From assembly GCA_945897695.1 (NCBI GenBank), contig CAMDGW010000146.1, positions 1 to 6,270 of the forward strand: DNA of 6,270 bases, written 5' to 3'. The notes under the pieces are model-generated. The model had not been told where the DNA came from. It worked only from the letters and a program-made list of their open reading frames with translations, and searched no databases. Below are positions 1 through 6,183 of the stretch, piece by piece. The first letter of the stretch is position 1. The number at the start of each line of letters is the position of its first letter. Position numbers and translations under genes: made by a program. Source of the DNA: Pseudobacteriovorax antillogorgiicola. GTDB lineage: Bacteria; Bdellovibrionota_B; Oligoflexia; Oligoflexales; RGVZ01.

Positions 1-1267
1 GAATCATGCGAGCAAACTGCGCTGCTTTGCCGATACCGACGTCAATCAGCAATTCATAGCCTTTTCGTCCGAGAACCCTTAGCCCTGAGTGGACGAGCAT
101 GGCCATTCCAGGGCGTGAGCCCTCGAGTGTATGCTTACCAAGATCGCGAGATCCGCGGCGGATGATGTATTGGGCATTGGTTTCAATGGAGTCTAGCGCG
201 GTCTCAGATTTGAAAAGGCAAACGGCAGCCCCCATCGGGATATATAGCTGCTTATGAGCATCAATGGTGACAGAGTCTGCTCGTTCGATTCCTTTTAGAA
301 GTTGGCGGTGCCTATCCGAAAATAACGTGGGAGCTCCCCATGCGCCGTCAACATGAAAATGGATCTTGTGCTGTTCGCAAATGTCAGCCAATGCTTCGAG
401 AGGGTCCACGTTTCCAGTTTCCGTTGTGCCAGCAACACCAATAACTGCGATAACTCCGGTCTTTTTATTTTTTAATTCGGTAATTTTTTCTTCAAGTTTC
501 TTGGGGATGATCTTGTTGTGTTCGTCGGTCTCGATGGCGATCAGATTGGATCGACCGATTCCCAGGAGGTCAGCTGCTTTTTTTAGGGAATAGTGCCCGC
601 GGCTGGAAACCAGGATAGCGAGATTTTTCAGGTCATGGGCTGCAAGCCCCGCGGCAATGCCGTCCTGGTAAATACTTTTGAAATCGTTTTTTGCCGGGAG
701 AAGGCGATTACGAGCCACCCACAGAGCCGTGATGTTAGCGACCGTACCACCGGAACAAAAGACACCTAATGCGTGATGCCGATCATGAGTCCAGGTTTCG
801 TAGTAGTCATTACTTTGATGGTACACAAGTTTGTGCAGCATTCCGACAACTTGGCTCTCCAGCGGCGTGAACGCTTTTGACGTCTCAATCTTTACCGTGT
901 TTTGATTGAGTGCAATCATGATTTTGGCAAGAGGAAGCATGAAGTAGGGCATGCTTGAGGTCATGTGACCAATAAATCCAGGAGCAGCCGTGTGTACGGA
1001 CTGGCTCACCACTTTATCCATGAGAAACTTAGCCTGTTCGTGCACAAACATGGGTTCTTCTGGAATAGTGACGTTTTTGAAGTCTCGCTCGATTTCGGCA
1101 GGCTCCATTTCGCCAGCCACAATGTGATCTCTCAGAAATCCCATCAGATTTTGACTGATCTCGCGTTCAATTCGCATCAGTGTCGAATCTTCGTTTTCTG
1201 GAATTGAGAAAACTTTGCGCATGCTCTCGAGTGTGGCCTCGGCTTTCTTCGGCGATCGATTGGGCAT
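1..1267 (-). CDS. panP: PLP-dependent aspartate 1-decarboxylase PanP (3' end cut by window edge)
   Basis: This is a group II pyridoxal-phosphate decarboxylase of the PanP type. Known members convert L-aspartate to beta-alanine for pantothenate and coenzyme A synthesis in bacteria that lack PanD. The 422 codons in the window read without a stop or frameshift. Visible motifs are CSGGTVANITALW (171-183, cofactor phosphate binding), GHYSLKKAADLLGIG (H225, the histidine that stacks on PLP), HVDGAWG (D307, which pairs with the pyridine nitrogen) and DAHKQLY (K339, the Schiff-base lysine). HTLEGSRPGMAM follows near the window edge. The N-terminal stretches SQNLMGFLRDHIVA, FIGHMTSSMPYFMLPL and KIETSKAFTPLE are typical of PanP rather than of glutamate or aromatic decarboxylases. 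The family is usually about 540-550 residues, so roughly 120 C-terminal residues lie outside. The ATG has GAGGAG (1278-1283) 10 nt upstream and an in-frame stop at 1286-1288. It is the third gene of a likely rlmN-pilZ-panP operon. The substrate is inferred from family resemblance; glutamate-type activity remains the alternative. Confidence 0.87.
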   Translation of the reverse strand, partial: MPNRSPKKAEATLESMRKVFSIPENEDSTLMRIEREISQNLMGFLRDHIVAGEMEPAEIERDFKNVTIPEEPMFVHEQAKFLMDKVVSQSVHTAAPGFIGHMTSSMPYFMLPLAKIMIALNQNTVKIETSKAFTPLESQVVGMLHKLVYHQSNDYYETWTHDRHHALGVFCSGGTVANITALWVARNRLLPAKNDFKSIYQDGIAAGLAAHDLKNLAILVSSRGHYSLKKAADLLGIGRSNLIAIETDEHNKIIPKKLEEKITELKNKKTGVIAVIGVAGTTETGNVDPLEALADICEQHKIHFHVDGAWGAPTLFSDRHRQLLKGIERADSVTIDAHKQLYIPMGAAVCLFKSETALDSIETNAQYIIRRGSRDLGKHTLEGSRPGMAMLVHSGLRVLGRKGYELLIDVGIGKAAQFARMI

Positions 1268-1322
1268 GTTGTAGGGTCTCCTCGGCTAACACAAGCCTAG
1301 ATAGCTGGTCGCGCTGCGGTCG

Positions 1323-1748
1323 TTAGTGAGAGCGTCTTGGGGGTATCGCACCAGCCTCGAGGCTTGCTACTAGGTTTGCCAGGTGGTCATTTTCTTCGGT
1401 GAATTGAAAAGCCAATTCTAAGCCCCATTGTTTTTTGATTTTTCGGGTTAGTCGTGCCGTTACGGACGGTGCGTAAAGATCTTCCGTTGGCGTGTCTATC
1501 TGGATCAGTACCTCTGGCTCCGCCTCTAGTAACGTATCAAGGTCCATGGCTCTTTGGGCCGTCTCAGGATTGATGACGTCCAAAGCAGTTAAAATACCAG
1601 TGTTGGAAATGTTGATGGACCTAAGTGTCCAAAGTAGTTGCCAAGATTCAAAGGGAATTGTGACGCAGACGCGCATGTCGGCATCGTAGCGCGCTGCTCT
1701 GCCTTCCACGTCTGATCCAGGATGCGAAAATGTCCAGTGCTGGAACAT
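1323..1748 (-). CDS. Small PilZ-domain-like protein (putative c-di-GMP effector)
   Basis: This 141-residue soluble protein has no signal peptide or membrane segment. Its layout resembles a single PilZ domain, the fold that binds cyclic-di-GMP. A basic motif (R17-A-A-R20) is followed by a strand (MRVCVTI, 25-31). NISNTG (46-51) then matches the PilZ (D/N)xSxxG motif. A strand of the type EVLIQID (79-85) follows. The closing strands TARLTRKIKKQWGLELAFQF lead into a C-terminal helix, as expected for PilZ. The arginine motif is RxxR rather than the usual RxxxR, so ligand binding is uncertain. The start codon has AAAGG (1755-1759) six bases upstream. The gene lies 49 bp after rlmN and 55 bp before panP, on the same strand and probably in one transcript. 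The PilZ assignment is by eye from motif and strand pattern. What it regulates cannot be read from the sequence. Confidence 0.68.
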   Translation of the reverse strand: MFQHWTFSHPGSDVEGRAARYDADMRVCVTIPFESWQLLWTLRSINISNTGILTALDVINPETAQRAMDLDTLLEAEPEVLIQIDTPTEDLYAPSVTARLTRKIKKQWGLELAFQFTEENDHLANLVASLEAGAIPPRRSH

Positions 1749-1783
1749 GGTAAACCTTTGTGATGATTCACTAAGTTTTTACC
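1749..1783 (-). repeat. Nested inverted repeat over the ribosome-binding site of the PilZ-like gene
   Basis: The outer arms GGTAAA (1749-1754) and TTTACC (1778-1783) are perfect complements. Inside them, GTGA (1760-1763) and TCAC (1768-1771) form a 4-bp stem with a 4-base loop. The AAAGG ribosome-binding site of the downstream gene (1755-1759) falls in the asymmetric internal loop, and the outer arm abuts the ATG. The stem is AT-rich, so it could be chance or a weak mRNA structure that modulates translation. It lacks the position and T-run of a terminator. Confidence 0.35.
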
Positions 1784-1797
1784 AAATTAATGGAATA

Positions 1798-2961
1798 CTA
1801 GGCAAGGACGTTTGGAGTTTTCCCAGCAACGACGTTTTTGCGTGCGGGAGCCAGATGGATGCTTTCTTCGGTTTTAGCGGCAAGTTGGCCACAGGCGCCA
1901 CTTACATCTAAACCCTTACTGTAGCGAACTGGCGCAGCAATGGAGCGATCGGCAAGATAAACCTGGAAGGCGCGAATTTCATCATCCGACGGTCGATCGT
2001 AGGGCATTCCAGGGTGGGCATTGAAGGGGATTAGATTTACCTTTGCCTTAAACCCATGCAGGAACTTCATAAGATCTTTGGCTTCCCGCAGGCCGCAGTT
2101 TTTTTCACGGATTAAAATATACTCAAAAGTGATTTTGTCACCGGTCTCTCGTTGATAATCAAGAAGTGCTGACTTTAGCTCGGATAATGGCCATTTTCTG
2201 TTAATAGGCATGATCTCCTGACGAAGATCGTCGCGAGCTGCATGGAGCGACACGGCTAATGCACAGCGAGCATCCTTAGCTAAATCGCGAATTTTTGGAA
2301 CAACTCCTGACGTGGAAACCGTCACATGCCTTGCCGAGAGTCCAAAGCCATCGGGAGAGACAAGCATATTCACGGACTTTACGACGTTATCGTAGTTGTC
2401 CAAAGGTTCCCCCATGCCCATAAATACAACATGGGAAAGCCTGCGTCCCTCCTCGCGGACGATGCGTGCAGCAATAAGATACTGTGCAATGATCTCGTGT
2501 GTCGTTAAGTGCCGGAAGAATCCAAGCTTTCCAGTTTGGCAAAAGCTGCAGGCCATCTTACAACCCACTTGGCTCGAGACGCAGAGGCTCACGCGACCTT
2601 CATAGCGAAGGATCACAGACTCAATGTATTGCCCTGTCGGAGTTTTGAGTAAGAGTTTTGTGGACCCATCTTTTGAATTTAGGGCACTAACGATTTCAGG
2701 GAGTGTCCAGTCAAAGTCTTGAGCTAGATCTGCTCTAAGGTCTTTTGAGACGTTGCTCATCTGATCAGGACTGGTGACAAAGTGCTTGAATATCCAGTCA
2801 GCAGCCTGGGTGGAACGGAACCCGGGAATTTTCTTTTCTGTAAAATACTGAGTCCAATCAGGGCGCGAAAAATTCAAAAATCCCGTCTTTGTCGCTGAAT
2901 GGACGACTGCACTGTTAGGGGTCTCGCTATGGCTCGACGATGTATTGAGATTGGCTTCCAA
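1798..2961 (-). CDS. rlmN: 23S rRNA (adenine(2503)-C(2))-methyltransferase RlmN
   Basis: This is a cytoplasmic radical-SAM enzyme that methylates C2 of A2503 in 23S rRNA; homologues also modify A37 of some tRNAs. With the TTG at 2961 the protein is 387 residues, close to the 384 of E. coli RlmN. CxxxCxxC (C134, C138, C141) binds the 4Fe-4S cluster. C127 precedes it in LCVSSQVGC, GMGEP (182-186) follows, and the C-terminal ACGQL holds C357, the counterpart of the E. coli cysteine (C355) that carries the methyl group. Spacing agrees well with E. coli C118/C125/C129/C132/C355. RlmN is preferred over Cfr because of the overall length and the MPINRKWPL segment. No ATG exists before residue 68. An earlier in-frame TTG at 3015 would add 18 residues but has no ribosome-binding site and sits almost on the likely transcription start, whereas the TTG at 2961 has AAGGG (2969-2973) seven bases upstream. 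It is the first gene of the probable rlmN-pilZ-panP operon. Confidence 0.95.
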   Translation of the reverse strand: MEANLNTSSSHSETPNSAVVHSATKTGFLNFSRPDWTQYFTEKKIPGFRSTQAADWIFKHFVTSPDQMSNVSKDLRADLAQDFDWTLPEIVSALNSKDGSTKLLLKTPTGQYIESVILRYEGRVSLCVSSQVGCKMACSFCQTGKLGFFRHLTTHEIIAQYLIAARIVREEGRRLSHVVFMGMGEPLDNYDNVVKSVNMLVSPDGFGLSARHVTVSTSGVVPKIRDLAKDARCALAVSLHAARDDLRQEIMPINRKWPLSELKSALLDYQRETGDKITFEYILIREKNCGLREAKDLMKFLHGFKAKVNLIPFNAHPGMPYDRPSDDEIRAFQVYLADRSIAAPVRYSKGLDVSGACGQLAAKTEESIHLAPARKNVVAGKTPNVLA

Positions 2962-3026
2962 GAACGCACCCTTAAAAAGATCATCAGGCGGGTGTATTAG
3001 CTTAAAAAATTTCAAATTTCAATAAA

Positions 3027-3057
3027 ATTATAAAATCAGTGGAAGACCAATTCTTAA
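3027..3057 (-). promoter_or_regulatory. Candidate promoter of rlmN operon
   Basis: On the minus strand a perfect TATAAT lies at 3027-3032. A weak -35 candidate, TTAAGA (3052-3057, 4 of 6 consensus bases), is 19 bp upstream. Initiation would fall near 3020, leaving a leader of about 60 bases before the TTG at 2961. The -10 match is strong, but the surrounding DNA is very AT-rich and the -35 is poor. Confidence 0.42.
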
Positions 3058-3164
3058 TAAATACAGGTGTTTACATAAGAGTCGATCATGGACCCCTGTC
3101 CGTAAATTGCAACTCACAACGTAGCACGATCAAAAAACAGGGTTGTTAGACGATCTCTGGGTGA

Positions 3165-4145
3165 TTACCAGAATACCCACCATGGTTTTTGCGAATCCTC
3201 GTAAGTCTCGACTCGTTTCTTAAGTTCGGTTTCTGACAGGTTATAAATCCGAATCAGCCGCGTGACGAGACTCTCTTTTTGATCAACGTTACTGTACTCA
3301 ATGACCCGTTTTTGATCTGGACTGTGATTTCTGAGGTCTCTCATTTTTTCTTCGTAGCGGATGGCGGCTTTTTCGTCGCCAATGGTCATGGCTCTTATCC
3401 AAGCATTACGCACTGAAATTGCCTCGCCAACTAAGCGAATCGAGGAGTTTTCAATCGGTAGCGTTGCAAGTTTATCTTTGCTCCAAGCGTAAACTTCATC
3501 AGGAGTTTTACCTTCCCAGACTTTGCCAATCTTATCAAAGTCCACAAGCTCTTTGTACACAACTCTCGCTTTGATATTTGCCATAATATTCGGGTCAGTA
3601 AAAAAAGATCCGCTCTTAATCGAGCCATAGATTTCAGCTGCGATTCGCGTGATGTCAACACACGTTCTTTCAATGTCCCAGTTATTGCTGGCTAGCTCAT
3701 AAACGCAAAAGATCGGTTTGTTATTTTTGACAAATTTGACGATATCTGCATTCTCTTTGAATTTTGTGTCCGCCAGTATGTTGGAAATAAATTGCAGTTC
3801 TTTGTCAGCAGATTTGAAGTCCATAACAAAATTGATATTAATGTCCTTATTCGCAGATGCTCCGCGGAGCGCTTCTATTTTTTTCAGAAGCAGCAATTTT
3901 ACTGCTTTACCCATTTGGTCATCAGCCTGAATCGCTTTGACCGCAGCAGATAGATCTCCTTTGTGTTCAGCGTAAATGGCTGCAAAAGTCTGAGCCAGGG
4001 CGTTGCCAACGGCGTCTTGGTTCGCTGGATCTGGTGGCGTTGAGTCATCTTTAAACTCTGATGTGGCGCGATTTGGGCTGTGTTTACAGGATGTGGCCAT
4101 TAACAAGCCAATGACAATCGCAGTAACCGAGACTTTGAGGTTCAT
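3165..4145 (-). CDS. Putative lipoprotein of unknown function
   Basis: This is a 326-residue exported protein that I do not recognise. The N-terminus is a classic lipoprotein signal: MNLK, a hydrophobic core (about 5-16), then MATSC with the lipidation cysteine at C20. After cleavage comes a low-complexity polar linker (about 21-45, rich in S, T, P and D). The rest is mostly charged and predicted helical by eye, with Lys/Glu-rich stretches and no transmembrane segment. Two further cysteines, C147 and C162, could form a disulfide in the periplasm. The protein ends in PWWVFW, a strikingly aromatic tail. There is no catalytic motif that I can name. The ATG has a strong AAGGAG (4155-4160) nine bases upstream. 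The gene is probably monocistronic: 149 bp separate it from the rlmN reading frame, and the rlmN promoter candidate lies in that gap. It is transcribed divergently from the M1-type peptidase, which is also exported, so a shared envelope role is possible but unproven. Confidence 0.85.
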   Translation of the reverse strand: MNLKVSVTAIVIGLLMATSCKHSPNRATSEFKDDSTPPDPANQDAVGNALAQTFAAIYAEHKGDLSAAVKAIQADDQMGKAVKLLLLKKIEALRGASANKDININFVMDFKSADKELQFISNILADTKFKENADIVKFVKNNKPIFCVYELASNNWDIERTCVDITRIAAEIYGSIKSGSFFTDPNIMANIKARVVYKELVDFDKIGKVWEGKTPDEVYAWSKDKLATLPIENSSIRLVGEAISVRNAWIRAMTIGDEKAAIRYEEKMRDLRNHSPDQKRVIEYSNVDQKESLVTRLIRIYNLSETELKKRVETYEDSQKPWWVFW

Positions 4146-4205
4146 GAATCTTTGCTCCTTTGTAACGCTGTCTAAGACCTGCGTGTCCTTTCGGATTAAT
4201 TCGTG

Positions 4206-4215
4206 TTTACGTAAA
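4206..4215. repeat. Perfect 10-bp palindrome TTTACGTAAA upstream of lipoprotein gene
   Basis: TTTACGTAAA is fully self-complementary and lies about 60 bp upstream of the lipoprotein start codon. On the minus strand it directly follows a TTGAGA hexamer (4216-4221) that could serve as a -35 element, although only a poor -10 (ATTAAT, 4195-4200, 15-bp spacing) follows. The position would suit an operator for a dimeric regulator. The site could also be chance in AT-rich DNA. Confidence 0.3.
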
Positions 4216-4258
4216 TCTCAAAAAAGCTAAGTGATAAAGCTTGGCGTCTACCACCAAA

Positions 4259-4329
4259 TTAAAAAAATTAAATGAAAACACAAAAAACCCCAAAAAATCA
4301 TTTTAATTGATTGGGTTGAGATGACTCAA
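4259..4329. other. AT-rich divergent intergenic segment with A-tracts and short dyads
   Basis: Runs of 4-7 adenines centre near 4264, 4276, 4285 and 4294, an approximate helical-repeat spacing that tends to curve DNA. Immediately after them lie two short inverted repeats: AATCA-N7-TGATT (4296-4312) and TTGAG-N4-CTCAA (4316-4329). The segment sits between the start codons of the lipoprotein and the M1-type peptidase and holds no credible reading frame. A regulatory role is an inference from position only. Confidence 0.3.
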
Positions 4330-4374
4330 AAGATGTTTTTTCACCTGTTATGAAGGTCAATCGGAGCCCTAAGT

Positions 4375-4404
4375 TTGGCGTGATAAATTTTTCTACAGTA
4401 AAAT
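4375..4404 (+). promoter_or_regulatory. Candidate promoter of the M1-family peptidase gene
   Basis: TTGGCG (4375-4380, 4 of 6 consensus bases) and TAAAAT (4399-4404, 5 of 6) are separated by 18 bp. Transcription would begin near 4411, giving a leader of about 27 bases that contains the AGGGG ribosome-binding site (4428-4432). The hexamers are reasonable but not strong. Confidence 0.4.
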
Positions 4405-4437
4405 TGAAAGAACACACCATAGGAAAAAGGGGACGTC

Positions 4438-5832
4438 ATGAGGTCACATTTAAAGGCTTTGCTTTGTATCGTATTGCCATTTACCGCTGCCTCATATGGG
4501 ATCGCAGAAGATCTCGACAAAGCACCACCAAGTTTTGCGCATCTGGGACGTAAAGCAGTGTTTGCCGATTTTTCACACGTAGGGTTATCCCTAAGTTTTG
4601 ACGCTCTAAATGGTAAAGCCCGCGCTCGAGCAGTCATTGAGTTTGAAGTGAGAGAGGCGGGAATGCCTGTTTTCGACATGATACCTTCGGCTGAGTCAGT
4701 GACCCTTGACGGAGTCGCGGTTGATCGGTCTGCTGTTTCTGCTGTGAAAGATCCTGATAAGCAATCCACGGTTAGGGTTTTAAGTGTGGATGTAGTCCCA
4801 AATCAAAAACACACGCTTGAAATGGTTTATGATCTTTCAGGCAAAGTCACGTTTTCCCAAGGGACGGTTTCGGCCGGGTTTTTCATGAGTGATTTGTCAG
4901 ATCGAGAGTACTGGGAGCAATACGCACCAACAAATTTTGAGTTTGATCAGTATGCTCAAACCATGTCCGTGGAAATCTCAGGAACCGACAAAAGACATGA
5001 AATATTTGCCAATGGTGAGGTGGAAGAGCTCGCTATGAATAAATGGCAAGTTAGTTACCCCTCGTATTACTCCACGTCTTCGTTCTATTTCCATTTGGTT
5101 AAACAAGGGCGCTTTAACGTCAGTCGCTCAACCTACCAAGGGCTGGCTGCAGAAATTCCTTTGACCGTTTACAGTATTTCCCAGTCTAATGTTTCAACAG
5201 GTATGCAGAGGCTTAAAGAGTACATGGCTGAGTTGGAAGGTACCTACGGTGCCTTTGCCCACCCGTCGTTTACGGCGTATATCACTGATTCAGGCGGTGG
5301 TATGGAGTACTGTGGAGCAACTGTGACTTCGCTTTGGGCACTTGGACATGAAACAACACATAGCTGGTTTGCCCGAGGTGTCATGCCAGCAAATGGCAAC
5401 GCAGGCTGGATTGATGAGGCGATTGCCAGCTGGCGTGATGACAACTATCCACGGAGCAATGGTCCCTCGAGATCACCGCGAATGCTTGGTGGATTTTCAC
5501 CCTATAAAAGATTTACGACTCAGGATGCCTATTCATACGGCGCCGATTTGATCAGCGATTTTGACTCAATGGTTGCTCGATCTAGTGACTCTGGCATGAA
5601 AGGCGTTCTGCGCGACATGTTTGCAACCTTCAAGCGGCAAACGATCACTGTGCAGATGTTTCAAGGGCATATGGAGCAAGCACTTGGCACATCCCTTCAG
5701 GCTTTTTTTGATAAGTACATTTATGGTCGCACAAATAGCGGAATGGTAGAGTCCAGGAATGCTGGATGGGATGTCAATTGGAGTCACCATCCACGTCCAT
5801 TCACCCAAGAAGAGCTTCTGAAAATTCGGTAG
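4438..5832 (+). CDS. Exported short M1-family (gluzincin) metallopeptidase
   Basis: This 464-residue protein is probably secreted to the periplasm. A basic start and hydrophobic core (about 5-18) lead to a likely signal peptidase I site after GIA (residue 23). Residues about 40-230 resemble the N-terminal beta domain of M1 aminopeptidases. The catalytic domain carries GGMEY (287-291, the GAMEN-equivalent substrate-binding motif) and HETTHSWF with H304, E305 and H308. WIDEA supplies E327, giving an exact HExxH-x18-E zinc site. YSYG (Y365) is a probable counterpart of the YxxG tyrosine that stabilises the transition state, though only 38 residues after the zinc glutamate rather than about 60. 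The expected activity is zinc-dependent removal of N-terminal residues from peptides. M1 enzymes are commonly 600-900 residues; this one stops soon after the catalytic domain and lacks the C-terminal helical domain. The ATG is preceded by AGGGG with a 5-base spacer. A terminator-like hairpin follows the stop. Confidence 0.88.
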   Translation: MRSHLKALLCIVLPFTAASYGIAEDLDKAPPSFAHLGRKAVFADFSHVGLSLSFDALNGKARARAVIEFEVREAGMPVFDMIPSAESVTLDGVAVDRSAVSAVKDPDKQSTVRVLSVDVVPNQKHTLEMVYDLSGKVTFSQGTVSAGFFMSDLSDREYWEQYAPTNFEFDQYAQTMSVEISGTDKRHEIFANGEVEELAMNKWQVSYPSYYSTSSFYFHLVKQGRFNVSRSTYQGLAAEIPLTVYSISQSNVSTGMQRLKEYMAELEGTYGAFAHPSFTAYITDSGGGMEYCGATVTSLWALGHETTHSWFARGVMPANGNAGWIDEAIASWRDDNYPRSNGPSRSPRMLGGFSPYKRFTTQDAYSYGADLISDFDSMVARSSDSGMKGVLRDMFATFKRQTITVQMFQGHMEQALGTSLQAFFDKYIYGRTNSGMVESRNAGWDVNWSHHPRPFTQEELLKIR

Positions 5833-5870
5833 AGCGCAATTGCAGGATAAGTTGGCTGGTTATTGCCATG

Positions 5871-5891
5871 ACAGGCACAACCGTCTGTTTT
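5871..5891 (+). terminator. Candidate intrinsic terminator after the M1-family peptidase gene
   Basis: ACAGGC (5871-5876) and GTCTGT (5883-5888) pair over six positions, one of them G-U, around a 6-base loop. They run into TTTT (5888-5891). The hairpin begins 38 bases after the stop codon. The stem is short and the T-run brief, so it would be a modest terminator. Confidence 0.4.
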
Positions 5892-5997
5892 AACTGGCCA
5901 TGTCTCCTGCTTTAAAAGGCCAAAAATCAGCTAACAAGACTTTCACACTTTGAGTTGAAATCCTTGAGGGTCAGCCTTTGTGCAGACTTTATGCAAC

Positions 5998-6017
5998 AGA
6001 AAGCACTTGGCTTTTTT
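5998..6017 (+). terminator. Second weak terminator-like hairpin
   Basis: AGAAAGC (5998-6004) pairs with GCTTTTT (6010-6016) around the loop ACTTG, with one G-U pair. The T-run forms part of the stem and its end. It could back up the first terminator or end a short transcript started within the intergenic region. The stem is A/T-rich and thus unstable. Confidence 0.3.
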
Positions 6018-6183
6018 CCCGTGCCCGATCATTTAGTCATGAAACAGCAGAAAATCCGCCAAAGTGGCGTCTTCTCAGTGGGTTATGACATTAAAACTCA
6101 TTGAAAACTCTTCGTGGATGAGGTAGGTACCTCGCTCGGCAAGAAAATGTTTTTTAAGAGATAAAGACGACGAAGAGGTGTCC

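Larger units (their letters stand above)
5833..6183. other. 351-bp non-coding stretch between the peptidase gene and the next gene
   Basis: No reading frame of credible length or with a ribosome-binding site occurs on either strand. Besides the two terminator-like hairpins listed separately, it holds CGCCA-AAG-TGGCG (6057-6069) and GAGGT-AGGT-ACCTC (6120-6133), both perfect 5-bp stems with tiny loops. I could not find a convincing sigma-70 promoter for the downstream gene. The spacing is long enough for a small RNA or a structured leader, but nothing identifies a known family. Confidence 0.5.

Noticed and set aside
366..593. 75-codon plus-strand frame with a hydrophobic stretch.
   Set aside because: It is the complement of panP between the PLP-stacking histidine and HVDGAWG. 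The hydrophobicity mirrors the panP codons.
965..1207. 80-codon plus-strand frame within panP.
   Set aside because: It is antisense to a strongly conserved segment of panP and has no homology signal of its own.
1798..2961. Possibility that the radical-SAM enzyme is the resistance methyltransferase Cfr.
   Set aside because: The length, the N-terminal region and the segments around MPINRK and ACGQL fit housekeeping RlmN, and no mobile-element context is present.
3132..3147. AACA-ACCC-TGTT followed by a T-run on the minus strand after the lipoprotein gene, terminator-like.
   Set aside because: The stem is only four base pairs with one G-C pair, too weak to call, although the T-run and position are suggestive.
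4224..4243. Inverted AAGCT/AGCTT arms followed by a T-run on the minus strand.
   Set aside because: No minus-strand gene lies upstream for it to terminate, and the stem is short with a 9-base AT-rich loop.
4341..4769. 142-codon open frame on the minus strand opposite the start of the M1-family gene.
   Set aside because: It overlaps the signal peptide and conserved N-terminal domain of a well-supported gene. It is polar, serine/alanine/arginine-rich and has no recognisable motif.
5286..5293. Tyrosine in place of asparagine in the GAMEN-type motif (GGMEY), considered as a sign of a dead enzyme.
   Set aside because: Bacterial short M1 proteins commonly carry MEY here, and all zinc ligands and the catalytic glutamate are present.
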